Assembly (NCBI GenBank): GCA_023374025.1
Contig: SIJG01000017.1
Span: 635,671-699,670 of the forward strand
DNA: 64,000 bases
From: Heterodera schachtii
Lineage: Eukaryota > Nematoda > Chromadorea > Rhabditida > Heteroderidae
Direction: 5' to 3'
The notes beneath the pieces are model-generated. The model saw nothing but the letters and a program-made list of their open reading frames with translations. It ran no database searches and was not told the DNA's origin. Numbering within the stretch: the stretch's first letter is position 1; every line of letters starts with the position of its first letter. Shown piece by piece: positions 1-10,778 of this stretch. A program made the position numbers and the translations under genes.

Positions 1-62
1 TAATTTAATTAAACAATTTAAAAGGATGCCTCGCAAAGTAAAACAAGAAAAGTTTTTTTTAG

Positions 63-222
63 AATACCGGACATTCTTGGCGCTGCAAAAATTGCGTCTG
101 AACACTTCCAGCAATTGGAAGAAGTAATCGCGGAATATGCAAAGCAGGAAAGAAAACTAACCAAACAATTACGGGACAAAGCATTGACAAGCTTAAATCA
201 CATCGAAAAACTAAAAAGATAG
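63..222 (+). CDS. 3' terminal exon of an unrecognised gene (partial)
   Basis: An acceptor-like TTTTTTTTAG ends at 62. It is followed by an open frame of 53 codons that closes with TAG at 220-222. The peptide is charged and helical (it contains EEVIAEYAKQERKLTKQLRD), which suggests the end of a coiled coil. The frame is blocked by stops further upstream in the window, so the rest of the gene lies to the left of the window. I do not recognise the family. The call rests on the acceptor, the open frame and coding-like composition only. Confidence 0.4.
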
Positions 223-596
223 CTCCCATATCATATTTATTTTCATCAAAACTAAAAAAATAAAGAAAGCTCTTTAGAAGAAAAACGAATAAATAAATTT
301 TCGGTAAAACTCTGTGGAGGCACGAAAGAGGGTGTAAACGAGGAATCGAATAGAAAACAATAAGACGATTATAGATATAGGTATAACATTTTTGCTGACC
401 ATTTAATCGAAATGCAAGAGCGGCCGACTAAAAATGCCGAAATTTAAAATAAATAATTGACCCATTATTAAGTAGCATGGAAGGATGAAAGAGCGAGCGG
501 GAGAAGAGAAAAGGCAAGAAGAAATGAAATGTGAGGAAAAGGGTTATGTTTCTTAGAAATCAATTTGCCCCCCCCCCCCCCCCCCCCGCCGATCAT
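223..596. other. Intergenic spacer with a C20 run
   Basis: AT-rich spacer between two convergent gene ends. It holds a run of 20 C at 568-587, directly 3' of the transporter stop codon on the other strand. I see no open frame or RNA gene here. Confidence 0.6.
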
Positions 597-2797
597 TCAT
601 TGGTCGGCACTGTTGTAAAGCACAAGCGAAAGGCAAACGGTTGAGGCGCCAAAGAGAAAGAAAGTGCCGGCGGAAGTATTGTCGAAGATGAGAAGGGACA
701 ACAGAGTGACTGCGACAATCGAAATGGAAGAGGCGAAGCTGAAAACGAACAAAGAGAAAAATATTGGGGGGGGGGGGGGAAATGTTGGGACGAAAGGCGA
801 TCAGTGCAATTAGAGACCTTTTATACAAATTGTCCAAATGTTTCATAATCAGCGAAATGTAAATGCCGCCCAGGGAAAGGAAAACTGAAAGTTTGGCCGA
901 TTAACAGCGTCAACAATAATCAAATTTCTCAGTGATTATAAATTAACATAATATTATTGCAAAACTTACGAATGATAGCCAAAACCAAAAAGTTATATCC
1001 GTGGAAGAGTCCGTTCTTTTTTATGTGAATCTAACAATAAGATAAAGGGAATTGTGGAAGGTAATAAACAATTTCTCAACAAAAAAAACTTACATAATCC
1101 TTCACAAAACAGCCAATGAAGGCAGAAAAAATGCCACATGAGTACCTAAAAGGAAAATGAAAAGCATTATAACAAATTGTGGGTAAAAATCATTTCATTT
1201 TTAAATTTCGATTCGAATTTTCGAGTCAAACGAACATTTGCAAATTGCGAATCCAAAAAGGTGTCCCCGTCCCATCCTTCAACATCTTTTCGAAGTAAAC
1301 ACCCGCAAATCCGGCGGTGAGGCACGTGGCAAATACCGCCAAAATGCCGAGCATCCGATTCCCCCCTGCGTCATTTTGTCTTTCGCTTTCCAAATTGTCC
1401 AACTTATGCCAAACGAATGAATAAGATTTTGGTTATTTAAAAATTTCAAAACATATTTATAGTTAACTTCGGAATTTAAATTTGAAAATAACTACTTCTG
1501 AGTATTGGTACCTCAACGGAGGCGACGCCCGCGCAGAGGAGAAAAATGGCAATCCATCGCTTGGTGGAAAAGCGTCTGCCCAGAAAAAGCATCATAAAAA
1601 TAGCAGTAGAAGGGATCTTCAGCTGAGTCATCACTTGGTAAACAGAAGCATCCAAATTGGACAGGGAGACGAAGTCCAAATTCTGAAAACTTAATGAAAT
1701 GTTAAAAACGAGTGAAGGCCAAAGAGGCACACATTTTGAATAGCGTAAGCAATTGATGGAACGCTCATCTTCAAAAGTTCCATCGGTTTGGAGAAGTACT
1801 CGCGGTCCAACAACTGCAATTTGAGGGGTTTATTGTACAATAAATTTGTCACATCACCTTTTTACACTTTTCTGTTGAAAAATCACAGTCACGGAAAATG
1901 AAAAACAGCGTTATGAGTAATTTCAGGCATTCCGCGAAGAAAACGACTTTTTGAAGAGAAAATCAATTGGGCAGAATTGTTCACTCACCGGTGGAAGACG
2001 AATAGAGCTAAACGGAACAGTATTAAAATTCCAAGATTATGGACAAACGACGCACTTCTTTTGGCGATTTCTGTCGTGTATATGCAACCAAAAGAGTGTA
2101 TCCTTAAAACCCGAAAAACTTTTACCCTTCGCATTGAAAATTCTTTCGGATTCATCATTTTACAGACCGAGAGGAATCAATTGGTATGTTTTGATGCACA
2201 TTTGAGCGTTTTTACCCTTTGGGCGGTTCTGTCCCAAAGGCTTGGTTCGAATCAAGGGTGTCATGGCAACTCGTACAATAGGCAACTCGTACAAAAAAAA
2301 TAAATGGATTTTTTAGCCTAGAAAAATTTTAAAAAAAATTCTTTAGTTTTTTTTACTAAATTTTCAGCTGATTTTTTTAATTTAAGTGTTTTAAAAAGTT
2401 CTTATAAATTTTTTTTGTACGAGTTGCCATTGACCCGAATCAAGGTCAGGGGTGGCCGAAATGAATGTCATATTCGTGATAGCACCTCCGAAAACGAACA
2501 GGAAGCACCAAAAAATACTCAAAATCCCTTTTTGCCTCTTTTTATGGGACCAATAAAACCGATGATTACCCCAGGAACCAACCAAACAGAATGTTAATGA
2601 CCCTGGCCCAATAACGGACCAGTCCACACAACCACTGTCAGCATGAGAACGTAACACTTGAAGAAGTAATCGCGCATTTCAGCCCGGTGTCCAATTGGCT
2701 TATCCCCGCATGAAATGGTGAGACCATCCTCAAAACTCCGCGTTGGTCGATCTTCAGCCAAAAGACTTTCATTGTCCATTTCGACACCCTTCCCCAT
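597..2797 (-). CDS. SLC35A-type nucleotide-sugar transporter
   Basis: Golgi or ER antiporter that exchanges a nucleotide sugar (UDP-galactose, UDP-GlcNAc or CMP-sialic acid type) for the nucleoside monophosphate. Exons that join in phase: 1989-2007 (a 19-nt microexon), 1858-1946, 1733-1813, 1512-1682, 1236-1402, 1094-1145, 970-1030, 818-884, 597-738. Family hallmarks read through the joins: MSVPSIAYAIQN, then NLDFVSLSNLDASVYQ, then TAGFAGVYFEKMLK, then NGLFHGYNFLVLAII and SLGGIYISLIMKHLDNLYK. The first exon (about 2617-2797) starts MGKGVEMDNESLL and ends in VVVWTG. The join between it and the microexon is not resolved in phase, so a short exon is probably missing from 2010-2616, a stretch that also holds a MITE-like hairpin. 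The substrate cannot be told from sequence. Stop TGA at 597-599. Confidence 0.88.
2265..2440. repeat. MITE-like inverted repeat inside the transporter intron
   Basis: GGCAACTCGTACAAAAAAA near 2282 is mirrored by TTTTTTTGTACGAGTTGCC near 2413-2430, enclosing about 110 bp of AT-rich DNA. A further copy of the end motif (TGGCAACTCGTACAA) lies at about 2263. This is the structure of a small non-autonomous DNA transposon or a foldback relic. It lies in an intron of the SLC35A-type gene. Confidence 0.6.
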
Positions 2798-3006
2798 TTC
2801 AAAGAAAAGCGTGACCTAACCAAAAAAAAAGAGTCGCTAGTTAACAAATGATTTGTAAGGAAAAAATAATAAATCAAAATAGCATTAGATAAATATAAGC
2901 ACTTTCAAAAAAATAACGTTGATAAGAAAACATAAATACAATTAAACTTTATTGTACCATTTCCTAAATCCATACAAATACAGTCAATGAACTTGACTTG
3001 ATCTTT

Positions 3007-4668
3007 TTAAGCTTTGGGCAAAAAACCCTTAAAAGCGAATATATCATTTTTTTCTGTGCCAAATTCGAAGAACACATCAACGGCATCCGTTGGAATATGC
3101 TTCCAGTCCAATGGGCCAGTAAACGGAAGAAAGCCTTGAGTCATTCGGTTGTGGACCAATCCAAAGCCGTTGTGACTGATTCGAATAGCTTGAAAGGAGA
3201 CGCCCAACAAAGAGCCGAGAGCAGCCAAAGCAAATCCTTGCGGTATGTTATTTCCTAAATTGGCTAATTAAAGAAGAAAGAGCAAGTAAATGTATGACTT
3301 ATAGTGGCATGGGCGAGTCCGCAAATGGCACTTGCTGAAGCGGGAGAGTTGACATGGTTAACATAAAAATACCCATAAAAAAAATCGCTTTTTACCTGCG
3401 ATCCAATTCCACGAATCGTCCTCATCGCGAAGTGTAGCCGAAGTGCACGAAGTAAGGCCAAAGGTAAAGGAATAAAACGCGGGCAGAACCATCCTACTAC
3501 TAAATAGCCACCCCCGGAACGATTGGATGACAAATTCCACTGCTACAAAGCGACCGACATTGGTGGCTGAAACAAAAAAGACATACAACTCTTGGATTGA
3601 ATATGACCTGGCGGATCATATCCACGAAGTGCTCCTGCATAAGCCATCCAAGCTAAAGGTGTAGACGCAAATTAAAAACCTAAGGGCGCGTCAGTCAAAA
3701 CAAAACTCACTGATCGGCAGCGAATATTTGGCCAGTGCAAGTCCCTTTTCGAAACAGCCCTCATTCATTGGTTTATCCCAAAAACGCGGCCAAGCCAATA
3801 TTTTAGGAAATATAGGGAACACCGTGCCAATTGGACGGTGTTTTTGGCGAAAGATGGAGTCGAGCGAAGGGTTTACCGCAATGCCCGGGTGCTCGTCACT
3901 GAGGTCCCATTTTTCAGCGATTTGTTTGTATTGGGAACAGTTCTCCCTGATCTTAAGAGAAGAGACCAAACTTAGGATGAAACAAAATAAAGAAACCTGC
4001 TTCTGGAAGTCTTCAAACTTTCCGGGAATTCCCCATTTGACCATTTTGCTTTGGTGGTAGCGACTGTCCTTCCCTTGCGGCCCGATCATCGAAGTTCCAT
4101 CAGGCACTTAAAAAAAACATAATTGGGTACCTCTTAATTTAGGTTATTTTTTCGAACAATTTTTGTTCTTTACACCCCACCGAACTTTTGTGAATGTAGA
4201 AAGAAAATTCGAAAAAAGTTACCCGAAAATAAAGGATAATCATATTGTTAAAAACAAATTTCATTCTTTTTGATCAATAAAACAATACATACCTTTCGAA
4301 TCAACATAACGAATGTCCCTTTCCTCAAAAAAAGGATAAAAACCAGTTGTCAAGCCACGCTTCAGGTCAAGGTCTTTGTATCCAAGAGAAGCCCACCATT
4401 CGGTTCGCCCTTTGCTAGAAAATCAAAAAAGGCAATGTTAATATTAAAATTTGAAAAAATAAAATAAATTTTTATATATGGCGAACTTTTTGAGGTGGAC
4501 CTGCAAATTATCTTTGCTTTGATTGCGAAAAAATTTTCTACCGAAAAATTAAGAAAATTTAGTTAACATAATTACTTACTATTCTTTCCACGATGGAAAC
4601 CATGGCGGTGGATCAACAGGCACTTTTGGAGCCAACGGAGGAGCATAAGGATCTTTGTAAATATGCAT
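3007..4668 (-). CDS. Tim17/Tim22-like membrane protein, NDUFA11-like (complex I accessory)
   Basis: Eight exons join in phase to give 353 residues: 4580-4668, 4293-4414, 3997-4106, 3711-3951, 3608-3652, 3396-3566, 3299-3334, 3007-3254. The start MHIYKDPYAPPLAPKVPVDP is followed by a long soluble N-terminal half. The C-terminal half has short Gly/Ala-rich helices: WMAYAGALRGYDPP, then TNVGRFVAVEFVIQSFRGWL, then TSCTSATLRDEDDSWNWIA, then SAICGLAHATIRNN and ALAALGSLLGVSF. A charged RDEDD before WNW, followed by Gly-rich helices, is the pattern of the Tim17/22/23 fold, to which the complex I subunit NDUFA11 belongs. Assignment to NDUFA11 rather than another Tim17-fold protein is inference. The predicted place is the mitochondrial inner membrane. 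The stop is 210 bp upstream of the start of the transporter gene on the same strand, close enough for an operon. Confidence 0.7.
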
Positions 4669-5359
4669 ATCACTCAACACACTCTAATCTAAAATAACTG
4701 AAAATTTATAAATGATTCGAAATTGCTTGAGAAAACAAAAATGAATCAAAATAATTGCATATTCGTGATTAAAACCTTTAAAAGTGTGTGTAATTCGCAC
4801 TAGGTATTAAAAAAAATTGCGACCAAAAGGGTCCTCCCTTTGGTTTTGTCGACCCCTAAGCTCGAAATTTTTGCAAGTATGTGGGTTTCTAGGATCACAT
4901 TTAGACAGGGCTCCCAAGTGTCCTTATTTCTAACAGAAAGAGCAGACAATTTGCTACATAATGCAAAAAACCGCATGTCTCTGCGGCTTTTGCTTTCAGC
5001 TCGATTCGTCCATGGGAAGTAGGTGAAGTAGCAAAAAAAAAATCCTTGAACAGCTAAAAGTTACTTATTTTAGCGAAAGACCAAGTTGAAAAGCGAAATT
5101 TTCGCTTTTTTGCTTATTTTTGAAATCGCAAAATATGGAAAAATATGGATATAGAAATCCATCCTAGAAGCTTCAAACCAAGCTAAAAACATGTTTTTCG
5201 TGCATTTCAGGCCTCCCAGAGTCCAGGAAAAAAAATATGGATCCATATAATTTTATGCCCTAATTATAAGGCCTTTTTAGTTTTGTAATTAAAATAAAAG
5301 TTTGTCATTTTACAGTTATACCCCTAAATTTGAGGTTTTTTAGTGCCTATTTTTTTAAA
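4669..5359. other. Intergenic AT-rich spacer
   Basis: AT-rich spacer 5' of the NDUFA11-like gene on the minus strand. It holds short diverged repeats and no frame that joins to a neighbour. Nothing I can support as a gene. Confidence 0.5.
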
Positions 5360-5979
5360 TAGAGATCGATTCCGATCTGCCGGGCCGGACTGACATTTTC
5401 AAAAACGACCGGTTTCCGGGTCCGGTCTCTCAAAAACCGGTCAAACTTGATTTTTTCCAAAAATCACCGGTCTGGTTTCCGGGCCCGGCTCGGCTCGGTC
5501 TTTATTTTTAGTGCCTATTTTAGCAGATTTTTTAGAGCCTAAAAATTGGATCCCTAATAATAGTATGCCGTCTACCGCTATTCCAACTGCGACCATTCTA
5601 TTTTTCCAAGATGAAATAGATAAAGAACCGAAAAACCGTGACTTTAGCAGAGTTAAAGATGATGCATTCTGGGCTTTTTTACGTGGATATCATCCGCTGG
5701 ACAGTCTTCGAAAAGTACGTCAGCTTAGGGCTCTATCTCTAAAGTCCCGAATTGAAAAAGACGGGACCGAGTTTGGCATCAAGCCGGTATAGGATTACCG
5801 GAATTCAAAGCCCGATTTTAAATTTAAATAATTATTGAAATTTTCACAATTTTGAAAAAAGCCCAGTCAAAATTTTGACCTGGCCCGGGATATCCGGTAA
5901 ACGGGCTTTTTTTGAACGAGCGGCCCGGTCAACTGTCAAAGCCCGGTCCGGGTACTTTCAAAATTCCGGTCTCTAATAG
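5360..5979. mobile_element. Degenerate transposon-like repeat with imperfect terminal inverted repeats
   Basis: The left edge reads TAGAGATCGATTCC and the right edge, reversed, TAGAGACCGGAATT: an imperfect 14-bp terminal inverted repeat. The inside is rich in diverged motifs such as ACCGGTTTCCGGGTCCGG and GCCCGGTCCGGG, unlike its AT-rich surroundings. A 93-codon open frame at 5511-5792 shows no family match and may be fortuitous. The element abuts the apparent start of the Tudor gene. Confidence 0.5.
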
Positions 5980-5981
5980 GT

Positions 5982-7898
5982 ATGATGTGGCCCTTTGCCT
6001 TCAAAAATAATAACCTTCTTCAGCGGAGATTGGAACAAATCATCGATCTGATTCAAGAATATGGTGTGAGTAGGCCACGAGATGTGGGCAAGTCAATTTT
6101 GCTTAACACGCTCAATGAATGTTACCGCAGGATTTATCACATTAATTTGTTTAATGGAAAAATGGTGAGAATTTCATATTAATATCTATTAATCAACACT
6201 AAACCCCTTTTCCAGTTAACTGCAATTTTTGGGACCCAAACTGGCAACAAAGATCTCGACGTGTTCAATTTCATACGGAAATGGTGTGGCGCAATTTTTC
6301 GAGCAGAACAGCAAAGCGGCCATTCGATCATAAGTTATGTGCTTGAGGATTATCCTGGTGAAGCAAAGGATATTTTTGTAAGATTTTACATAAAATAAAA
6401 GCAGAATTGTCATTCGTTTTTTCATCTTTAAGGTTTCATCCCGTCCTATTATCAACTGCGATATATCCCGGAACATCAAATTGGCTGACAAGGTCTTTGA
6501 AATTGTACCCGAACAACGCAAGATTGGTCTTCGAGAATTGGTTCGTAATTTAATTTATACATTCAATTGTCGATTTTCATATTAATAATTTATTCTAGAT
6601 GTCCAAATTGATGCGCACCAAAGAATACAAAGAAATCAAAGAAAAAAATTTGGGAGTCCCCGACATCGAGCCGATTAAATTCATAGGATTTCTGCAACTT
6701 TATTGGGGCGACGTTTTTAAAATCATTCCCGGTGTGATTGGTCTTTCTGAACCGGGTCTACAAAAATTCTTCATAACCAGATTATGAAAACGGAGATGCT
6801 TGGATAAAACGTCAGGTTCTGCACCATCAAAAGCCGAGTCAAGAACGCAAGTACATGACCGAGGTAAAAGTAATTATTCACTTGTGCTACTATCTAACCA
6901 ATAGGTTGAAGCAAATTATGGCGTAAATTCATTAGGTATATTTCAGATCATGGAAACGAGACATGCCTACCCATTACCATGTGATTTGTTGACGAGCACT
7001 CATCTGGTCGAGTTTTACAATGCACACACACCATCTGACGGATTCTTTTTGCGTTTATTAGAACACGAAAGTCAATTGAAACACGTGGAGTCAGAATTGA
7101 GGCTAGTAAAGGCTAATGAACTTTGAACAGAGTTTACACTACATTTCTGTTCATTTCACATCTTTCCTCTTTTTCAGGCGATTTGCCCGTTTTCCCCGGG
7201 AAGAAAGAGAACGCTATCGACTTCACAAGAATTTCATCTTTGAGGGCACTTGCTGTTTGGTGGTTTTCGACCACAATGTGTTTTCAACGGACAGAAACGG
7301 TGAACATAAATTAATGGAACGAACAAACGATTTGGTGGTGTGCAACCGATGGGTCCGTCGTTGTCAAATTGTTGGCCAAAGTAACGGAATGGCAATGGTA
7401 AGTCAATGTACAAGAACAAGTACCTGTCTTAAGTTGCTTTAAATTTGTTTTTCCTGAATTCAGATTTCTTTTTGTTCAGGTCCAATGCGTGGATTACCCA
7501 TACATCGGACTTGTCGATTTGAAGAATATTTTCCAGGTGACAATTAAGGTATGTTCCATTAAACTCTGTTTTAATCTCAGATTCCGCCTTCTCTGCTGGG
7601 CATTTACCAAACCGGGGTTTATGCCGTTCTCAAAGACTGTCAAATGGCTTCTCAAATTGAGGTAGCAAGACATTGATCACAGTTTCTTTACACAACAGTA
7701 ATTTGTTAGTGCGAGCATTGGAGGAGAGCGGTTGAGGAATTGGGGTCGGAAGATTTTCGGTTGGTAGCACGCTTTTTTGAGAAAGCAGCGCGAATTGACT
7801 ACAGCGGACGCAAAAGATTTGGAATTTTTACCGCGACTGTTTCGGTAAATAAATTTGGCGACGTCTGCCCCGTCAGGATGATCCCGGATTGGTGTTGA
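5982..7898 (+). CDS. Tudor-domain protein, possibly LOTUS/Tudor (germ-granule type)
   Basis: Several exons carry coding sequence on the plus strand. The C-terminal half reads as an extended Tudor domain: VEFYNAHTPSDGFFLRLLEH (about 7009-7068); RFARFPREERERYRLHKNF through VVCNRWVRRCQIVGQSNGMA (7179-7395, donor GTAAGT); VQCVDYPYIGLVDLKNIFQ (about 7480-7536); IPPSLLGIYQTGVYAVLKDC (7581-7662); and a last exon with RRAVEELGSEDFRLVARFFE ending in PDWC and TGA at 7896-7898. The WVRxxxxG...VDY...VDL...IPPS spacing is the Tudor core, which in family members binds methyl-arginine. The N-terminal exons (LLQRRLEQIIDLIQEYGVS, then MSKLMRTKEYKEIKEKNLGV) could be a diverged LOTUS module as in TDRD5/7 and worm LOTUS proteins; that is inference. 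The join near 7110 is unresolved, because no GT donor gives the right phase, and the start is uncertain. Confidence 0.68.
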
Positions 7899-8367
7899 TC
7901 CGAACTTTTTTTTTTGAATTGTTTTCATGATGCCTCTTTTCATTTGCTCATTTTGATAAATTTATTTTTATAAAGCCGTTTTTGCAAACTTAGGTGTCAA
8001 TAATTGCTTGCTCGTACCATTACGATGTTTATTTAACGATCATACGATCTAATACCATACAACCATACCAGACCTCTATACTTGTATTTTGATTCTTAGA
8101 ATTTCCGCGCAAATGGCATTTTGTTTTAGAGATCGCTGAAAAAAACTTCGTGAGCCCGGAACCGGGATTCCCCGTAAAAATCCCATCAATTTTTGACGGG
8201 GCTCCCGATCCCGCCGTTTCTAGTTTAATTTCGTCAAAGGACTTGGATAAATTTATTTACATTTCAAATCAGAGCATAACCAACATATGTTTCTAAGTTA
8301 CGTCATTTTAATTTCACTTGTTTTTAGAAGTAAATGATTTGGGTACAGCAATTAAAAGCGTCCAGAA
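7899..8367. other. Intergenic spacer
   Basis: Spacer between two plus-strand genes. It is AT-rich with a short GC-rich patch at 8145-8220 (GAACCGGGATTCCCCG and GACGGGGCTCCCGATCC are near-palindromic). No gene is seen. Confidence 0.5.
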
Positions 8368-10545
8368 ATGCTAGATGAAGCCTCAGCCTCCAGAGCAATT
8401 GGTTCCAATGAAACTGCTGTGATGATCAACTCGGATGAACACGAATTGGACACCGATCCCGGCATTCAGGGCAGTGACAATGGCGCCTCCTCTTCCATGC
8501 AAAGGCAGCTGTCCGCCGCTATGCAGGCGGTCGTGGAGGAGCCGACCTTCAATTTGCGTTTAATTGACGCGGTCAGGCAAAGCCATTGTCTCTACGACGC
8601 GTCGGACAAGTGAAAAATTAAAAAGGCAGTACATTTAAATGACCATTTTCTATTTGTGTAGACAATACCGAAGCGCGGACTACAAAATAAAGGTTTGGAA
8701 TCGGCTTGTCCACGTTCTCGGGTTCCAAGGTGACGCGCGGACATTGTACAACCGGTGGAAGCAATTGAGAGACAAATACGGAAAAGAGGTCAATGCAACT
8801 TCAAAGTCGATATACTGTTTAATTCTTTGCCAATTTGCAGAAAAAGAAACTGAAATACAGCGGGGAGCAGCACTCGCAATGGCAATATTTTAAGGTGTTC
8901 AATAAACATTTTTGCAAAAATGTAAATTGTTTTTTATTTAGCATCTCGAATTTCTCGATCCGCACATGGTGGACAGGACACAACAACGTTTTGAGCGCAA
9001 CAAAGAAGGCAAAACTGTAATTCGCATTTTATCTTTTCTTTTTGCAGAGCCTTTGTTTTTAGGAACAACGCCAAATTGTCATTACCGACCCAAACTTTGC
9101 TCTTCACCTGATCAACCAAGTTCGGACGCAGCCTTGCTTATACGATATCAAGGACACGAAGTATCGGCACACGGAGTACAGGTCTTTCTCGAGTTTATTA
9201 TTAAAATGATAATGATTGGCAATCGCATTCCCATCCATTCATTGGATTTGTCCCTAATTCTTTTTGGTACTATGGCACTTTCCTTTCAAATATCTAAAAG
9301 TGTGGCTCTGATGAGATTATCTATCGCCACGCCTTGCCCGTCCACAATAAGCTTTTTTGAAAACATCGTTGCAAAAAAGCTAACAAAAAACGAAGAGCAG
9401 CAAAAAAATGTCGTCATGTTTTGTGTTTTGATCTTTTATAAAATCTGTTGTTGATTCCCCCCCCCCCCATCTTTTTCATATAATACAATACGTGTTTCTT
9501 TCAGAAATCAGGCATGGGCTGAGATTGCAAAAAATCTGGCATTTCCTGGTGAGCATTCGTTTGTCTCTTTCAATTAATTATCCGCTAGTTCTTCAGGCGA
9601 TGTGAGTGCCCTTTACAAACAGTGGAAGAAAATAAGGGACCGATATGTGCGCGAAAAAAGGAAACTGCGCATGACCAATGGTACGGAGAATGAGGAGCCC
9701 AATTGGGAGTTGTACCGGGAATTGGTTTGGATCGACCGATATTTGGACGAACGCGCAGCGTGCGTTTCTCTGCAAGCATTCGAAATGGGAAATCAAACGC
9801 TTTCATATAAAGGCAGGTAAAGCGGAAGCAGGAGAGCAGCTTGTCCGGAGAGGAATTCATGGAGGATGCTTACTCCACCCAAAATGCTTCCGGCCTTAGT
9901 AATTCGTTGCCCGGCAATTCCACCACCCCATTGGACGCTGCCCATCCCCACCACCACCCGCAGCAACATCACTACGCCAGTGTGCTCATGCCAAACTCTG
10001 GCCAACCCATTGAAGAGACGGGAATGGTCGGTCACCAATTACAGCAACTCGTAAAGCTGCAGCCCCAACAGCAAATTGTCGGCGCGACGCTGCAGGTAGT
10101 AAACCAACATTAAGTCTTCCGGAGTTTCCGCATTTCATATCACAAAATATTCATTTGCAGAATCCCACGAGATCACGGGTGTCCGATGTTGGAACAACGC
10201 TCCTCGGAGCGGGCCCAATTGGAATGTGCGCTTCTTCAGCGACTGTCACAAACACAGCATTGATGATGCCCATCCAACCCCAGCAGCAATTGCATCACCA
10301 ACAGCTTCAAGGCGGGACTCAGCAAGTGATCATCGCCAACGGGCCTGCGGTGATTGACGGAGACAGGGCCTTCGCAATGAGGTAGTCCCATTGTCCAGCA
10401 AAACGCATTCCCTGGAATTGCAGTATTTTACTTGCTTAGTGTGGCCGCCGATTTGCAATGTCTGTCGGACCAAGCTCGTGATATGGCACGTGTACAAATC
10501 AAACACCTTCTCGAAAATTCCAAAATAACAATTGTGAGGGCATAG
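8368..10545 (+). CDS. Transcriptional regulator with two MADF domains and a BESS-like tail
   Basis: MADF (Myb/SANT-like in Adf-1) domains bind DNA. Two copies can be read across introns. The first (about 8539-8900) has LRLIDAVRQSHCLYDASDK, VWNRLVHVLGFQG and LYNRWKQLRDKYGKE. The second (about 9063-9765) has FALHLINQVRTQPCLYDIKD, QAWAEIAKNLAFPGDV and LYKQWKKIRDRYVREKRKL. Each has the LI..V...P.LYD...W..(I/L)...W..(L/I)RD.Y signature. They are followed by a His/Gln-rich stretch (AAHPHHHPQQHH) and a final exon, VAADLQCLSDQARDMARVQI, that resembles the BESS motif found with MADF. The start ATG at 8368 opens an acidic leader. The stop is TAG at 10543-10545; alternatively GTGAGG at 10534 is a donor to an acceptor near 10618, giving an R-F-stop ending. 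Confidence 0.85.
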
Positions 10546-10778
10546 CTACAAAGAAACAACAAACATTCTATTGCTTTGTTTGATATTTTTGCTTCATTGA
10601 TATTTTGTCGATTTCAGAGATTTTGATACTTCTGCCAATTCGAAGCCCTTCAAATGTGAATAAATTTTTGCTTTAGACTCCTTCCCCAATTCAAGCGTTT
10701 TATTCCTAATATCTATGAATAGAATTTTATGCTTCCTTTTCACTTCCATTTTGCTGGTTGTTAGTCCTGTTATTTGTC

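Noticed and set aside
1951..2303. Two plus-strand frames of 84 and 108 codons
   Set aside because: They overlap minus-strand exons of the transporter and a hairpin repeat; no similarity to anything.
5511..5792. 93-codon frame as a gene
   Set aside because: Lies inside the degenerate repeat, no motifs, no convincing splice partners.
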